From positions 1 through 16,405 of the forward strand of contig CALFXA010000261.1 of assembly GCA_937928015.1 (NCBI GenBank): DNA of 16,405 bases, read 5' to 3'. The position numbers and the translations under genes were made by a program. Below the pieces are notes generated by a model. The model saw nothing but the letters and a program-made list of their open reading frames with translations. It was not told the origin of the DNA and made no database searches. This document shows positions 1 through 6,159 of this stretch, in pieces. Source of the DNA: an uncultured Anaerolineales bacterium. GTDB lineage: Bacteria; Chloroflexota; Anaerolineae; Anaerolineales; Villigracilaceae. The first letter of the stretch is position 1; each line of letters starts with the position of its first letter.

Positions 1-1
1 G

Positions 2-262
2 GTGAGTGTGGTCGAGCACTACGGCAACTGGGTGCGCATCGAGGGGATCCCGCATGACGCTATTCTGGATCCAACGGTAATCAATCACACCAACACTCCC
101 TGGTTGGTCCATCGAGTCTGGTGTGGACGGGAAGGCCTGAACGACCTACCGCACGGCATTGGAAATATGGGTATCTGGAAACCTAAAGGGTTTACAGGGA
201 CACCCGCCGAAGACAGTGATTTGTGGCTGAAGGCGGAAGCACTCGAAGCGAGAGTGGATTAG
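2..262 (+). CDS. Hypothetical protein, probably 5'-truncated by the window edge
   Basis: I do not recognise this protein. The frame is open from the first bases of the window to a TAG at 260-262. The GTG at position 2 may be an internal codon, so the gene probably begins upstream. The 86 visible residues are soluble-looking and rich in Trp, Gly and His, with no signal peptide or membrane segment. The gene converges on the integrase gene and their stop codons overlap by four bases (259-262), which suggests compact packing within the same element. It lies on the element side of the tRNA-Pro gene, so it is plausibly cargo of the integrated element. It could also be a chance ORF, although the tight end-to-end fit with the integrase argues mildly for a real gene. 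Confidence 0.4.
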   Translation: MSVVEHYGNWVRIEGIPHDAILDPTVINHTNTPWLVHRVWCGREGLNDLPHGIGNMGIWKPKGFTGTPAEDSDLWLKAEALEARVD

Positions 263-1314
263 ATCAGCCCCTGGCCCTTGGCCTTCCTCAACAACTCCAG
301 CAGCTTCTCCATTTCGCCAATCTCGGATTTGGTCCCGAGGTTGGCGATGATGTTTCTCACGTCATCGCCCGCGAACTGTCCATAGACCTGGTCCGTGATC
401 ACGACCGACGAGTGCATGACGTTTTGGGATATGCCCTTGAGGTCCGCCATATTGCGGGCCTGCTTGAGGGCATGCACCACGTGGCCGTGACGCAGTTTGT
501 GCGGCGAGAGATATGAGACACCTGCCAGCTCGCAGATCATCTGCACGTCGCGCGCAATGACGGTGGCGCGTTTATGGTGCGGCTTGGTGGTGGAAGTCAG
601 AGTCATGCCGTCGCGGCTGACCGTGCTGTACCAAAGCGACTGCATGGGCATGGCTCGCAGACGACTATCCCAACTGCGGACCACGTCGAACAGGTCGGGG
701 ATGTCGAGTAGATAGGTGATAGCGGCCTTCCTGTTTTTCGTGCGCACGCCCGCCTCGGGCAATTGGTGGATCTCGTTGCGCTCCAGGTCCACGCAGGAGA
801 TCGGCATACTGGCCAGGGCGTCCGCACGCATGCCCGAAAGAAACAACATGCACACGGCTACCTTCCCGCGCTCTTCGCGCAGCGTTGCTGTAGAAACGCT
901 GGCGATCTTGCGGACATCCTCCAGAGTCCAGAATTTACGCACAGGCAGCAGTGCGGGGTTGCGAATGTGGCGCGGCGGCTGCAGACTGGATATCCACGAT
1001 TCGGTGATGGGCTTGTAGTTGTGCGGCCATTCAGCGCGTGCGAAAGCGAAGAACTGACGGGCTACAGACAGGGCACGCGTGATCGAGGCGGGCGCAAGGG
1101 ACTTATCCTGGCCATCCGAGCGGGCTGTCAGCATGTAGATGGGGTAGGTTGGGTCGATGCCGCGTGCATTGGTCAGCAGAGTCTCATCGGCCCATTCGAG
1201 CAGGTGGCGCAGGTGCGTGCGAGTGCGTTTGACCGTCTCGGGATCGCATTGGCGCTCACGTTCGATATGGAGCAGATAGGCGCGCACGTCGAGCCAGTTC
1301 TGACGATTGATCAC
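259..1314 (-). CDS. Tyrosine recombinase / phage-type integrase
   Basis: This 351-aa enzyme should catalyse site-specific recombination between attachment sites through a 3'-phosphotyrosine intermediate. The N-terminal part (about residues 5-110) fits the SAM-like core-binding domain that contacts the attachment site. The catalytic domain shows the family residues in order: Arg163 (in SGMRADAL), a candidate beta-hairpin Lys196 (in KNRKA), HKLR with His272 and Arg275, His301 and the nucleophile Tyr311 (in QVYGQF). The GTG start at 1314 is chosen because it follows a strong AGGGAGG and overlaps the TGA of the upstream gene (GTGA), giving translational coupling; an upstream extension to 1458 would run through that gene. 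The C-terminus after Tyr311 is a charged helix-like tail. Its position beside a tRNA-Pro gene suggests integration there. The family call is secure; the target site is inferred. Confidence 0.93.
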   Translation of the reverse strand: MINRQNWLDVRAYLLHIERERQCDPETVKRTRTHLRHLLEWADETLLTNARGIDPTYPIYMLTARSDGQDKSLAPASITRALSVARQFFAFARAEWPHNYKPITESWISSLQPPRHIRNPALLPVRKFWTLEDVRKIASVSTATLREERGKVAVCMLFLSGMRADALASMPISCVDLERNEIHQLPEAGVRTKNRKAAITYLLDIPDLFDVVRSWDSRLRAMPMQSLWYSTVSRDGMTLTSTTKPHHKRATVIARDVQMICELAGVSYLSPHKLRHGHVVHALKQARNMADLKGISQNVMHSSVVITDQVYGQFAGDDVRNIIANLGTKSEIGEMEKLLELLRKAKGQGLI

Positions 1315-1718
1315 TTCTCCCCTCCCTGGCGCGCCCGCGCCCGATTGATCGTTTTGTGGCACTGCGGGCACTTGGCCTGCAATAATTCCAGATAGCGATT
1401 TGCGCTGATGATCTTGGGGGATTTCATCTCGACAGGCTGACCACATTTCAGGCACCATGCATAACCATCTGGCAAGCCAGCCCGCTTTTGTTTCCGTTTC
1501 GAGACTGTTTCGCGCGCCCAGGCTGCGAAGTCTGGACCGTGGATCCAGATGCTGCCATCCTCATCCCGCGTGTGTGGCAGGCCTGCAGGCAGATACGATC
1601 TGTAGATCGTGTCGCTGGTTACCCCAATCTCTTCAGCGATCTCAGGCGGGCGGTACATCATATCCAGCAGCCGACCGAGGCGGACGATATGAATGTGCTT
1701 TAACTGTGGCTGTCTCAT
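1311..1718 (-). CDS. Small HTH and zinc-ribbon protein, excisionase-like, coupled to the integrase
   Basis: This 135-aa protein has two visible parts. Residues about 22-70 resemble a MerR/excisionase-type helix-turn-helix (PPEIAEEIGVTSDTIYR followed by a DGSIWIHGPDF wing). Residues 89-120 contain two CxxC pairs (CLKC at 89-92 and CPQC at 117-120) that would bind one zinc ion. A basic linker, KRKQKR, lies between them. The ATG at 1718 is preceded by GGAGG about five bases upstream. A longer open frame reaching 2021 is rejected because it reads through the tRNA-Pro gene and a terminator. The TGA overlaps the integrase GTG, so the two are made together. By analogy with small DNA-binding proteins paired with integrases, it may direct excision or regulate the integrase. 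That role is inferred. Confidence 0.8.
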   Translation of the reverse strand: MRQPQLKHIHIVRLGRLLDMMYRPPEIAEEIGVTSDTIYRSYLPAGLPHTRDEDGSIWIHGPDFAAWARETVSKRKQKRAGLPDGYAWCLKCGQPVEMKSPKIISANRYLELLQAKCPQCHKTINRARARQGGEK

Positions 1719-1736
1719 GCTACCTCCAAGGTAATG

Positions 1737-1788
1737 AAAAAGGCAAGATGCGATCACCGACCAAGTCGGTAAAAAACGCATCTTGCCT
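1737..1788 (-). terminator. Intrinsic terminator between tRNA-Pro and the excisionase-like gene
   Basis: Read on the minus strand, a perfect 12-bp stem (1777-1788 pairing with 1741-1752) is followed by a T run at 1741-1737. The enclosed loop contains six T residues and a second perfect hairpin, 1765-1770 with 1756-1761 (GTCGGT/ACCGAC, 3-base loop). It should end the tRNA-Pro transcript. Its last T is only about 18 bases before the ATG at 1718, so the integrase genes have no room for a promoter after it. It may therefore also act as an attenuator. Confidence 0.8.
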
Positions 1789-1812
1789 CTCTCAGGGGCT
1801 TGAAAGTATGTT

Positions 1813-1844
1813 CCCCGATTCGCACGCCAGGGTGCGAATCGGGG
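1813..1844. repeat. Perfect 13-bp inverted repeat beside the tRNA 3' end
   Basis: CCCCGATTCGCAC at 1813-1825 is repeated in reverse complement at 1832-1844, with a 6-base spacer. It starts eight bases past the tRNA-Pro 3' end on the element side. Neither strand shows a clear T run after it, so it is not a typical intrinsic terminator. It could be a processing or stabilising hairpin of the tRNA transcript, or a protein-binding arm of the attachment site. Confidence 0.75.
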
Positions 1845-1851
1845 GTTTGCT

Positions 1852-1927
<76 letters not shown>

Positions 1928-1941
1928 ATTGAGCGAGGGGC

Positions 1942-1970
1942 ATTATAGTCGCATTATCGAAATTTTGCAA
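1942..1970 (-). promoter_or_regulatory. Promoter of tRNA-Pro
   Basis: On the minus strand, TTGCAA (1965-1970) and TATAAT (1942-1947) are separated by 17 bases, close to the sigma-70-type consensus. The expected start is near 1935, about eight bases before the mature tRNA 5' end at 1927. Confidence 0.85.
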
Positions 1971-2039
1971 ATCGAGTTTTCTCTTCATAAGAGGTTCATC
2001 GGACTTTTCGCCCATTCTCACTTGCCCGCCCCTGGGATA

Positions 2040-2048
2040 TGCTAAAAT
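2040..2048 (+). promoter_or_regulatory. Candidate extended -10 promoter of the replication cassette
   Basis: TGCTAAAAT at 2040-2048 matches an extended -10 element (TGn followed by TAAAAT). A poor -35-like TTGCCC lies at 2022-2027, only 15 bases upstream. Transcription would start near 2055, just before a GGAG ribosome binding site at 2058-2061 and the ATG at 2067. Confidence 0.5.
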
Positions 2049-2066
2049 AAGATACTTGGAGCCGTT

Positions 2067-2648
2067 ATGTCAGACATGATTGAAGTCGCCATTGATAGTG
2101 TTCGCGTCAGCCTGATGTCGCCGCAGCGCGTGGTCGTGCTCAGGCAGACCGACGCGGACCGCTACCTGCCCATCTGGGTCGGGCCGTACGAAGCCGAAGC
2201 CATTACCGTTGCCTTGCAGGAAATCGAAATGAGCCGCCCGCTCACCCATGACCTGCTCAAGAGTGTTTTTGTCGCCTTCAACGCACGCATCCGCCGCGTC
2301 GAGATCGTCAACTTGAACAATGACGTATTCTACGGAAACATCGTCGCCGAAGTGGATGGCCGCGAGGTCAACATCGACTCGCGCCCGTCCGATGCCATTG
2401 CCCTGGCCGTCCGCGCCCATGTCCCGATCCTGGTCCACCCGAGTGTGATGGAATCGGCAGGCATCGTCCCTGAACAGGATCTGCCCAACACCCCCCCACC
2501 CGCCGAGACCAAGCCCAGCGGCCCCGCGCCCGAGGTTTCGGGCAGCCGCCTGTCCATCTTCGAGGACTTCCTCGATAAACTGGACCTCGACAAACTGGAC
2601 GACAAAGATAAACCCAGCGACGAGCCGCCACCCCCGACCCCGAATTGA
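2067..2648 (+). CDS. Bifunctional nuclease (BFN/DUF151) family protein
   Basis: This 193-aa protein carries the BFN/DUF151 fold in residues about 4-140. Family signatures seen are LPIWVGPYEAEAI (about 34-46), the helix RPLTHDLL, and the C-terminal block VNIDSRPSDAIALAVRA (about 101-117), which contains the conserved RPSDAIALA run. Characterised members in plants and mycobacteria have been described as nucleases or nuclease-like factors, but the biochemical role in bacteria is not settled. Residues about 140-193 form a Pro-rich, then acidic tail (LDKLDLDKLDDKDK) outside the domain that may mediate protein contacts. GGAG lies upstream of the ATG. The dnaB gene starts nine bases after its stop, so it is probably the first gene of a replication operon. 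A link to replication is inferred from context. Confidence 0.9.
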   Translation: MSDMIEVAIDSVRVSLMSPQRVVVLRQTDADRYLPIWVGPYEAEAITVALQEIEMSRPLTHDLLKSVFVAFNARIRRVEIVNLNNDVFYGNIVAEVDGREVNIDSRPSDAIALAVRAHVPILVHPSVMESAGIVPEQDLPNTPPPAETKPSGPAPEVSGSRLSIFEDFLDKLDLDKLDDKDKPSDEPPPPTPN

Positions 2649-2657
2649 CCCCGTCAA

Positions 2658-4031
2658 ATGACTGATTATTTACCCCAGGAAGAATCCACCGCCCCCGCCG
2701 CCCCGAGCATACCGCATAGTCGGGAAGCCGAAGAAGCCGTCGTAGGGGCGGTGCTGATTAATCCCGAAGTCTATTACGACGTCGCCCAGTTCCTCAGCGC
2801 GGACGATTTCTACATCCACCGCCACAAATGGATCTGGGAGGCGTTTACGCGCCTGCACGAGCAGCGCATCCCCATCGACCTGCTGACCGTCAGCGAGGAA
2901 ATGGACCGCGTCAACCAACTGGGCGAGATCGGCGGCCCCGCCTACCTGACCTCGCTGGTCAATCAGGTGCCATCTTCGCTCAACGCCGAATCCTATGGCC
3001 GCATCGTCGAGGGTCACTCTATCCGCCGCAAGATGATCAACGCGGCCAACCAGATCGCCGCGCTGGCCTACGACGAGAAATCCGTGGTTGACACGGTCAT
3101 GGACGAGGCCGAGAAGGCCATCTTCAACGTCAGCGAGCGACGCCTCAAGCACGATATCCAGCCCATCCGCGAAGTCCTCAGCGATTACTATGACCGCATC
3201 GACGACCTGGCCAAGCGCCCCGAGGACATCATGGGCGTGCCAACGGGTTTCATCGACTTGGACCGCATGTTGAACGGTCTGAACCAGTCCGACTTAATCA
3301 TCATCGCGGGCCGCCCAGGTCAGGGCAAGACAGGCCTGCTGCTTTCGATGGCGAAGAACGCCGCCCTCACCCACAAAAAGCATGTGGCCATCTTCTCGCT
3401 GGAAATGTCCAATGAGCAGGTGGTGCAGCGTCTCATCTCGCAGGAGACGGGCATCGACTCACAGCGTCTGCGCTCGGGCAAGCTGACTGAGGCCGAGTGG
3501 CCGCTTTTCACCCACGCCATCGAAGTCTTCTCCGACACCAAGCTCTTCCTCGACGATACGCCCGCCATCACTCCGCTGGCGCTGCGTACCAAGTGTCGCC
3601 GCCTGCACATGGAATACGGCCTCGACCTGGTCATCATCGACTATTTGCAGTTGATGGGCGGCGACACGCGCAACGACAACCGCGTGCAGGAAGTCTCGTA
3701 CATCTCGCGCAACCTCAAGATCCTGGCCCGCGAACTGAACGTCCCCGTGCTGACCGCTGCCCAGTTGAGCCGCGCCGTCGAGCAGCGCACCGACAAACGC
3801 CCCGTGCTCTCCGACTTGCGCGAGTCAGGCTCGCTCGAACAGGACGCCGACATCGTCATGTTCATTTATCGTCCCGACCAATACGAGAAGGACACGACCA
3901 AGCAGAACGTGGCCGAGATCATGGTGGCCAAGCACCGCAACGGACCCGTCGGCAGCGTGGAGTTAATCTTCCGCGGCGCGCTGACCAAGTTCGAGAACGC
4001 AGCCACCAAGCATGTAACCTTCGATACGTAA
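2658..4031 (+). CDS. dnaB: Replicative DNA helicase DnaB
   Basis: This is the hexameric 5'-3' helicase that unwinds DNA at the replication fork and recruits primase. The 457-aa length is normal. The N-terminal DnaB domain covers about residues 17-120 (it begins PHSREAEEAVVGAVL). A linker leads to the RecA-like C-terminal domain (about 185-450), with Walker A GRPGQGKT at 218-225, Walker B VIIDYLQLM at 325-333, the motif VLTAAQLSRAVEQR at 364-377, LRESGSLEQDADIV at 387-400 and the KHRNG arginine-finger region at 425-429. No intein or frameshift interrupts the gene. The ATG start has no clear Shine-Dalgarno sequence, but it lies nine bases after the BFN stop, so translation may depend on coupling. 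The DnaD and DnaC-like genes follow. Confidence 0.97.
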   Translation: MTDYLPQEESTAPAAPSIPHSREAEEAVVGAVLINPEVYYDVAQFLSADDFYIHRHKWIWEAFTRLHEQRIPIDLLTVSEEMDRVNQLGEIGGPAYLTSLVNQVPSSLNAESYGRIVEGHSIRRKMINAANQIAALAYDEKSVVDTVMDEAEKAIFNVSERRLKHDIQPIREVLSDYYDRIDDLAKRPEDIMGVPTGFIDLDRMLNGLNQSDLIIIAGRPGQGKTGLLLSMAKNAALTHKKHVAIFSLEMSNEQVVQRLISQETGIDSQRLRSGKLTEAEWPLFTHAIEVFSDTKLFLDDTPAITPLALRTKCRRLHMEYGLDLVIIDYLQLMGGDTRNDNRVQEVSYISRNLKILARELNVPVLTAAQLSRAVEQRTDKRPVLSDLRESGSLEQDADIVMFIYRPDQYEKDTTKQNVAEIMVAKHRNGPVGSVELIFRGALTKFENAATKHVTFDT

Positions 4032-4037
4032 GGTCAC

Positions 4038-4060
4038 GTCATTGCTCTGCTCGCAATGGC
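4038..4060. repeat. Small hairpin between dnaB and dnaD-like gene
   Basis: GTCATTGC (4038-4045) pairs with GCAATGGC (4053-4060), including one G-T wobble, around a 7-base loop. It fills most of the 36-base gap after dnaB and would bury an alternative ATG at 4056. It resembles short dispersed CATTGC/GCAATG palindromes seen in many bacterial genomes, but only one copy was noticed here. Confidence 0.45.
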
Positions 4061-4067
4061 ATCTACC

Positions 4068-4712
4068 ATGACACCCTTCGACGGCTTTAACTCCACCGAA
4101 ACCTTCACGTCCATGCCCGATACGCTCTTCCGCGAATTGCTGGCGGAGATCGACGACCTGGACGAGTTGAAGGCCAGCCTGCACGCCCTGTGGCGCATCG
4201 AGCACCAGGAGGGGCAGGTCCGTTTTTTGCGGATGGAGGAGTTCGGTGGATTCGCCGCGGGCGTGGACAAAGCCGTCTCACGCGGGACCCTGCTGCGGGT
4301 CCAGACCGAGGTAGGGACCTTCATCCTGCTCAACAGTCCGCGCGGACGCATGGCGGCGGAGGCCATCCAAAGCGGCAGGGTCGATCCAAGTCAAATTCAG
4401 CATATGCCGCCCGTCGAGCACTCGAATGTTTTTCAGCTATATGAAGAGAACATCGGCGCATTGACCCCGTTGATCGCGGACATGCTGCGCGAGGCCGAAC
4501 GTGAATATCCTCAGCCGTGGTTTGCCGAGGCGTTCGAGATCGCGGTGGCGCGCAATGCACGCAGTTGGAAATATATCGAAGCGATTTTAAGACGGTGGAA
4601 GGACAAAGGGAAAGATGAAAGAAAGAATCGACAAGACGCTGGCCAGGATGTCGGGCGATACACCGACGGCGAGTTCGCCGAGTACCTCAAACGAGAAGAC
4701 GACGCTGGGTGA
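4068..4712 (+). CDS. DnaD-domain protein (DnaD/DnaB2-like replication initiation factor)
   Basis: The 214-aa protein has an N-terminal winged-helix-like part (about residues 20-105, LFRELLAEIDDLDELKASLHALW) and a C-terminal DnaD domain (about 130-190). The domain hallmarks are YEENIGALTPLIADML and NARSWKYIEAILRRWKDKG, matching the YxxxIG...L and (N/D)xxSWxYIxxIL patterns of the family. In Firmicutes, DnaD proteins help remodel the origin and load the helicase together with DnaI. Here the gene lies between dnaB and a DnaC/DnaI-like gene, which supports a loader role. The ATG at 4068 is preferred over the in-frame ATG at 4056, which falls inside a hairpin; neither has a good ribosome binding site. 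The last 98 bases overlap the next gene in another frame, and the C-terminal tail is charged and low in complexity. Confidence 0.85.
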   Translation: MTPFDGFNSTETFTSMPDTLFRELLAEIDDLDELKASLHALWRIEHQEGQVRFLRMEEFGGFAAGVDKAVSRGTLLRVQTEVGTFILLNSPRGRMAAEAIQSGRVDPSQIQHMPPVEHSNVFQLYEENIGALTPLIADMLREAEREYPQPWFAEAFEIAVARNARSWKYIEAILRRWKDKGKDERKNRQDAGQDVGRYTDGEFAEYLKREDDAG

Positions 4713-6123
4713 CCCGAACTGTCCGCATTGCGGCGGTGTTGGCTATGTGCGCTATGACGTGCCTGTGGGCGATCCGCGCTTTGGACGGCTGGAGTCTTGC
4801 GTGTGTCGCAGCGCGGATGTGGCCGAGGGCGCACGAAATCGTCTGTTCGAACTGAGCCGCCTCGACCGTCTGAGCCACCTGACCTTCGAGAATTTCGAAA
4901 TCCGCGGCAACAAGAACGCCAAATTCATGACGCCGCAGGACGCGCACAACCTGCAAGTCACCCGCGACAACGCGGAGGATTTTGCGCGCACGCCCAAGGG
5001 CTGGCTGCTCTTGGAAGGCGGATATGGCTGCGGCAAGACCCATCTGGCAGCGGCCATCGCCAACTTTGCCGTCTCGATGGGCAGGCCCACGCTCTTCATC
5101 ACCGTGCCCGACTTGCTCGACACCCTGCGCTTTTCCTATAATGATCCCGAGACCACCTTCGAGGCCCGCTTCGAGGAGGTCCGCAACGCGGATTTACTCG
5201 TGCTGGACGATTTCGGCACCCAGAACGCTACGGGCTGGGCGCAGGAAAAATTGTTCCAGATCATGAACTACCGCTACATCAACAAACTGCCGACGGTCAT
5301 CACCACCAACCTGATGCTGGACGAGATCGAGAGCCGCATTCGCTCGCGCTTGCAGGACGAGGAATTCGTGCACCACATCCGCATCACCGCACCCGACTTC
5401 CGCCGCCCCACCGAAACCAGCAACCCGGGCATCTCGATGCTCTCACTGCCCGAGATGAAGGCCATGACCTTCAAGACCTTCGAGACGCGCGAGGATGAAC
5501 TCGGCAAGGAGAACGTCACCACCGTCATCGCCGAGAAGCAGGACAAATTCGGGAACAAATATAAAGAAAAAGAGATCCAGCGCGTCAAGGTGACGCAGGA
5601 GGATTTGAAGACCCTGCGCAAGGCGGTCAACGCTGCCATCACGTTCGCCGAGGAGCCCGAGGGTTGGCTGGTGCTGTTGGGCGGATCCTTCTGCGGAAAG
5701 ACCCATCTGGCGGCGGCCATCGGGAACTACCGCATCGACCTGGGCGGGCAGGCCATCCTGGTGGAAGTGGGCGACCTGCTCGACTACCTGCGCCAGACCT
5801 TCAGCCCCAAATCGGACGTTTCATTTGATCGCCGTTTCCACGAGATCAAATCCACCCCCCTGCTGATCCTCGACGACCTGAAGGAGAGCGGCGCCAGCTC
5901 CGTGTGGGCCGAGGACAAACTCTACCAAGTGCTCAACCACCGCTACTACGCCCACCTGCCGACCGTCATCACTTCCACGCTCAAGCCCGACGCCTTCGCG
6001 GTCAACTACCCCGGGCTGTGGAACAAGATCCTGGACGCGGCCAAAAGCCAGGTCCACGTGGTGGATATGCCCCCATATCGTCGTATGACGAAGGGAAAGG
6101 CAAACCACAAGAAGAGTAAATAG
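4615..6123 (+). CDS. DnaC/DnaI-like helicase loader ATPase with two tandem AAA+ domains
   Basis: This 502-aa protein is about twice the usual length of a DnaC-family loader. An N-terminal zinc-ribbon-like segment has CPHC at 36-39 and CVC at 62-64. AAA+ domain 1 (about 105-265) has Walker A GGYGCGKT (135-142), Walker B LLVLDDFG (194-201), a sensor-1 TTN and an Arg-rich SRIRSRL (about 240-246) that fits an arginine finger. A charged linker rich in Lys and Glu follows (about 285-335). AAA+ domain 2 (about 335-485) keeps Walker A GGSFCGKT (356-363) and Walker B LLILDDLK (416-423), but the region aligned to the arginine finger reads YPGLWNKIL, with no arginine. The ATG follows AAGGGAAAG and lies inside the DnaD gene; ATG 4648 is a less likely alternative. 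Its role should be to load DnaB with the DnaD protein. That domain 2 is regulatory is inferred. Confidence 0.88.
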   Translation: MKERIDKTLARMSGDTPTASSPSTSNEKTTLGDPNCPHCGGVGYVRYDVPVGDPRFGRLESCVCRSADVAEGARNRLFELSRLDRLSHLTFENFEIRGNKNAKFMTPQDAHNLQVTRDNAEDFARTPKGWLLLEGGYGCGKTHLAAAIANFAVSMGRPTLFITVPDLLDTLRFSYNDPETTFEARFEEVRNADLLVLDDFGTQNATGWAQEKLFQIMNYRYINKLPTVITTNLMLDEIESRIRSRLQDEEFVHHIRITAPDFRRPTETSNPGISMLSLPEMKAMTFKTFETREDELGKENVTTVIAEKQDKFGNKYKEKEIQRVKVTQEDLKTLRKAVNAAITFAEEPEGWLVLLGGSFCGKTHLAAAIGNYRIDLGGQAILVEVGDLLDYLRQTFSPKSDVSFDRRFHEIKSTPLLILDDLKESGASSVWAEDKLYQVLNHRYYAHLPTVITSTLKPDAFAVNYPGLWNKILDAAKSQVHVVDMPPYRRMTKGKANHKKSK

Positions 6124-6146
6124 AATGCGTTGTAATCATAGGCGGG

Positions 6147-6152
6147 TATAAT
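6147..6152 (+). promoter_or_regulatory. Candidate -10 box for a leaderless restriction-modification transcript
   Basis: TATAAT at 6147-6152 lies only seven bases before the ATG at 6160, so transcription would start at or next to the start codon. No Shine-Dalgarno sequence is present before this ATG (TTTCAACA), which fits a leaderless mRNA. The nearest -35-like TTGTAA (6130-6135) is only 11 bases away, so the promoter is uncertain. Confidence 0.45.
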
Positions 6153-6159
6153 TTCAACA

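Noticed and set aside
763..1395. Long plus-strand frame of 210 codons opposite the integrase
   Set aside because: It is antisense to a clearly real integrase with all catalytic residues, and its product has no recognisable features.
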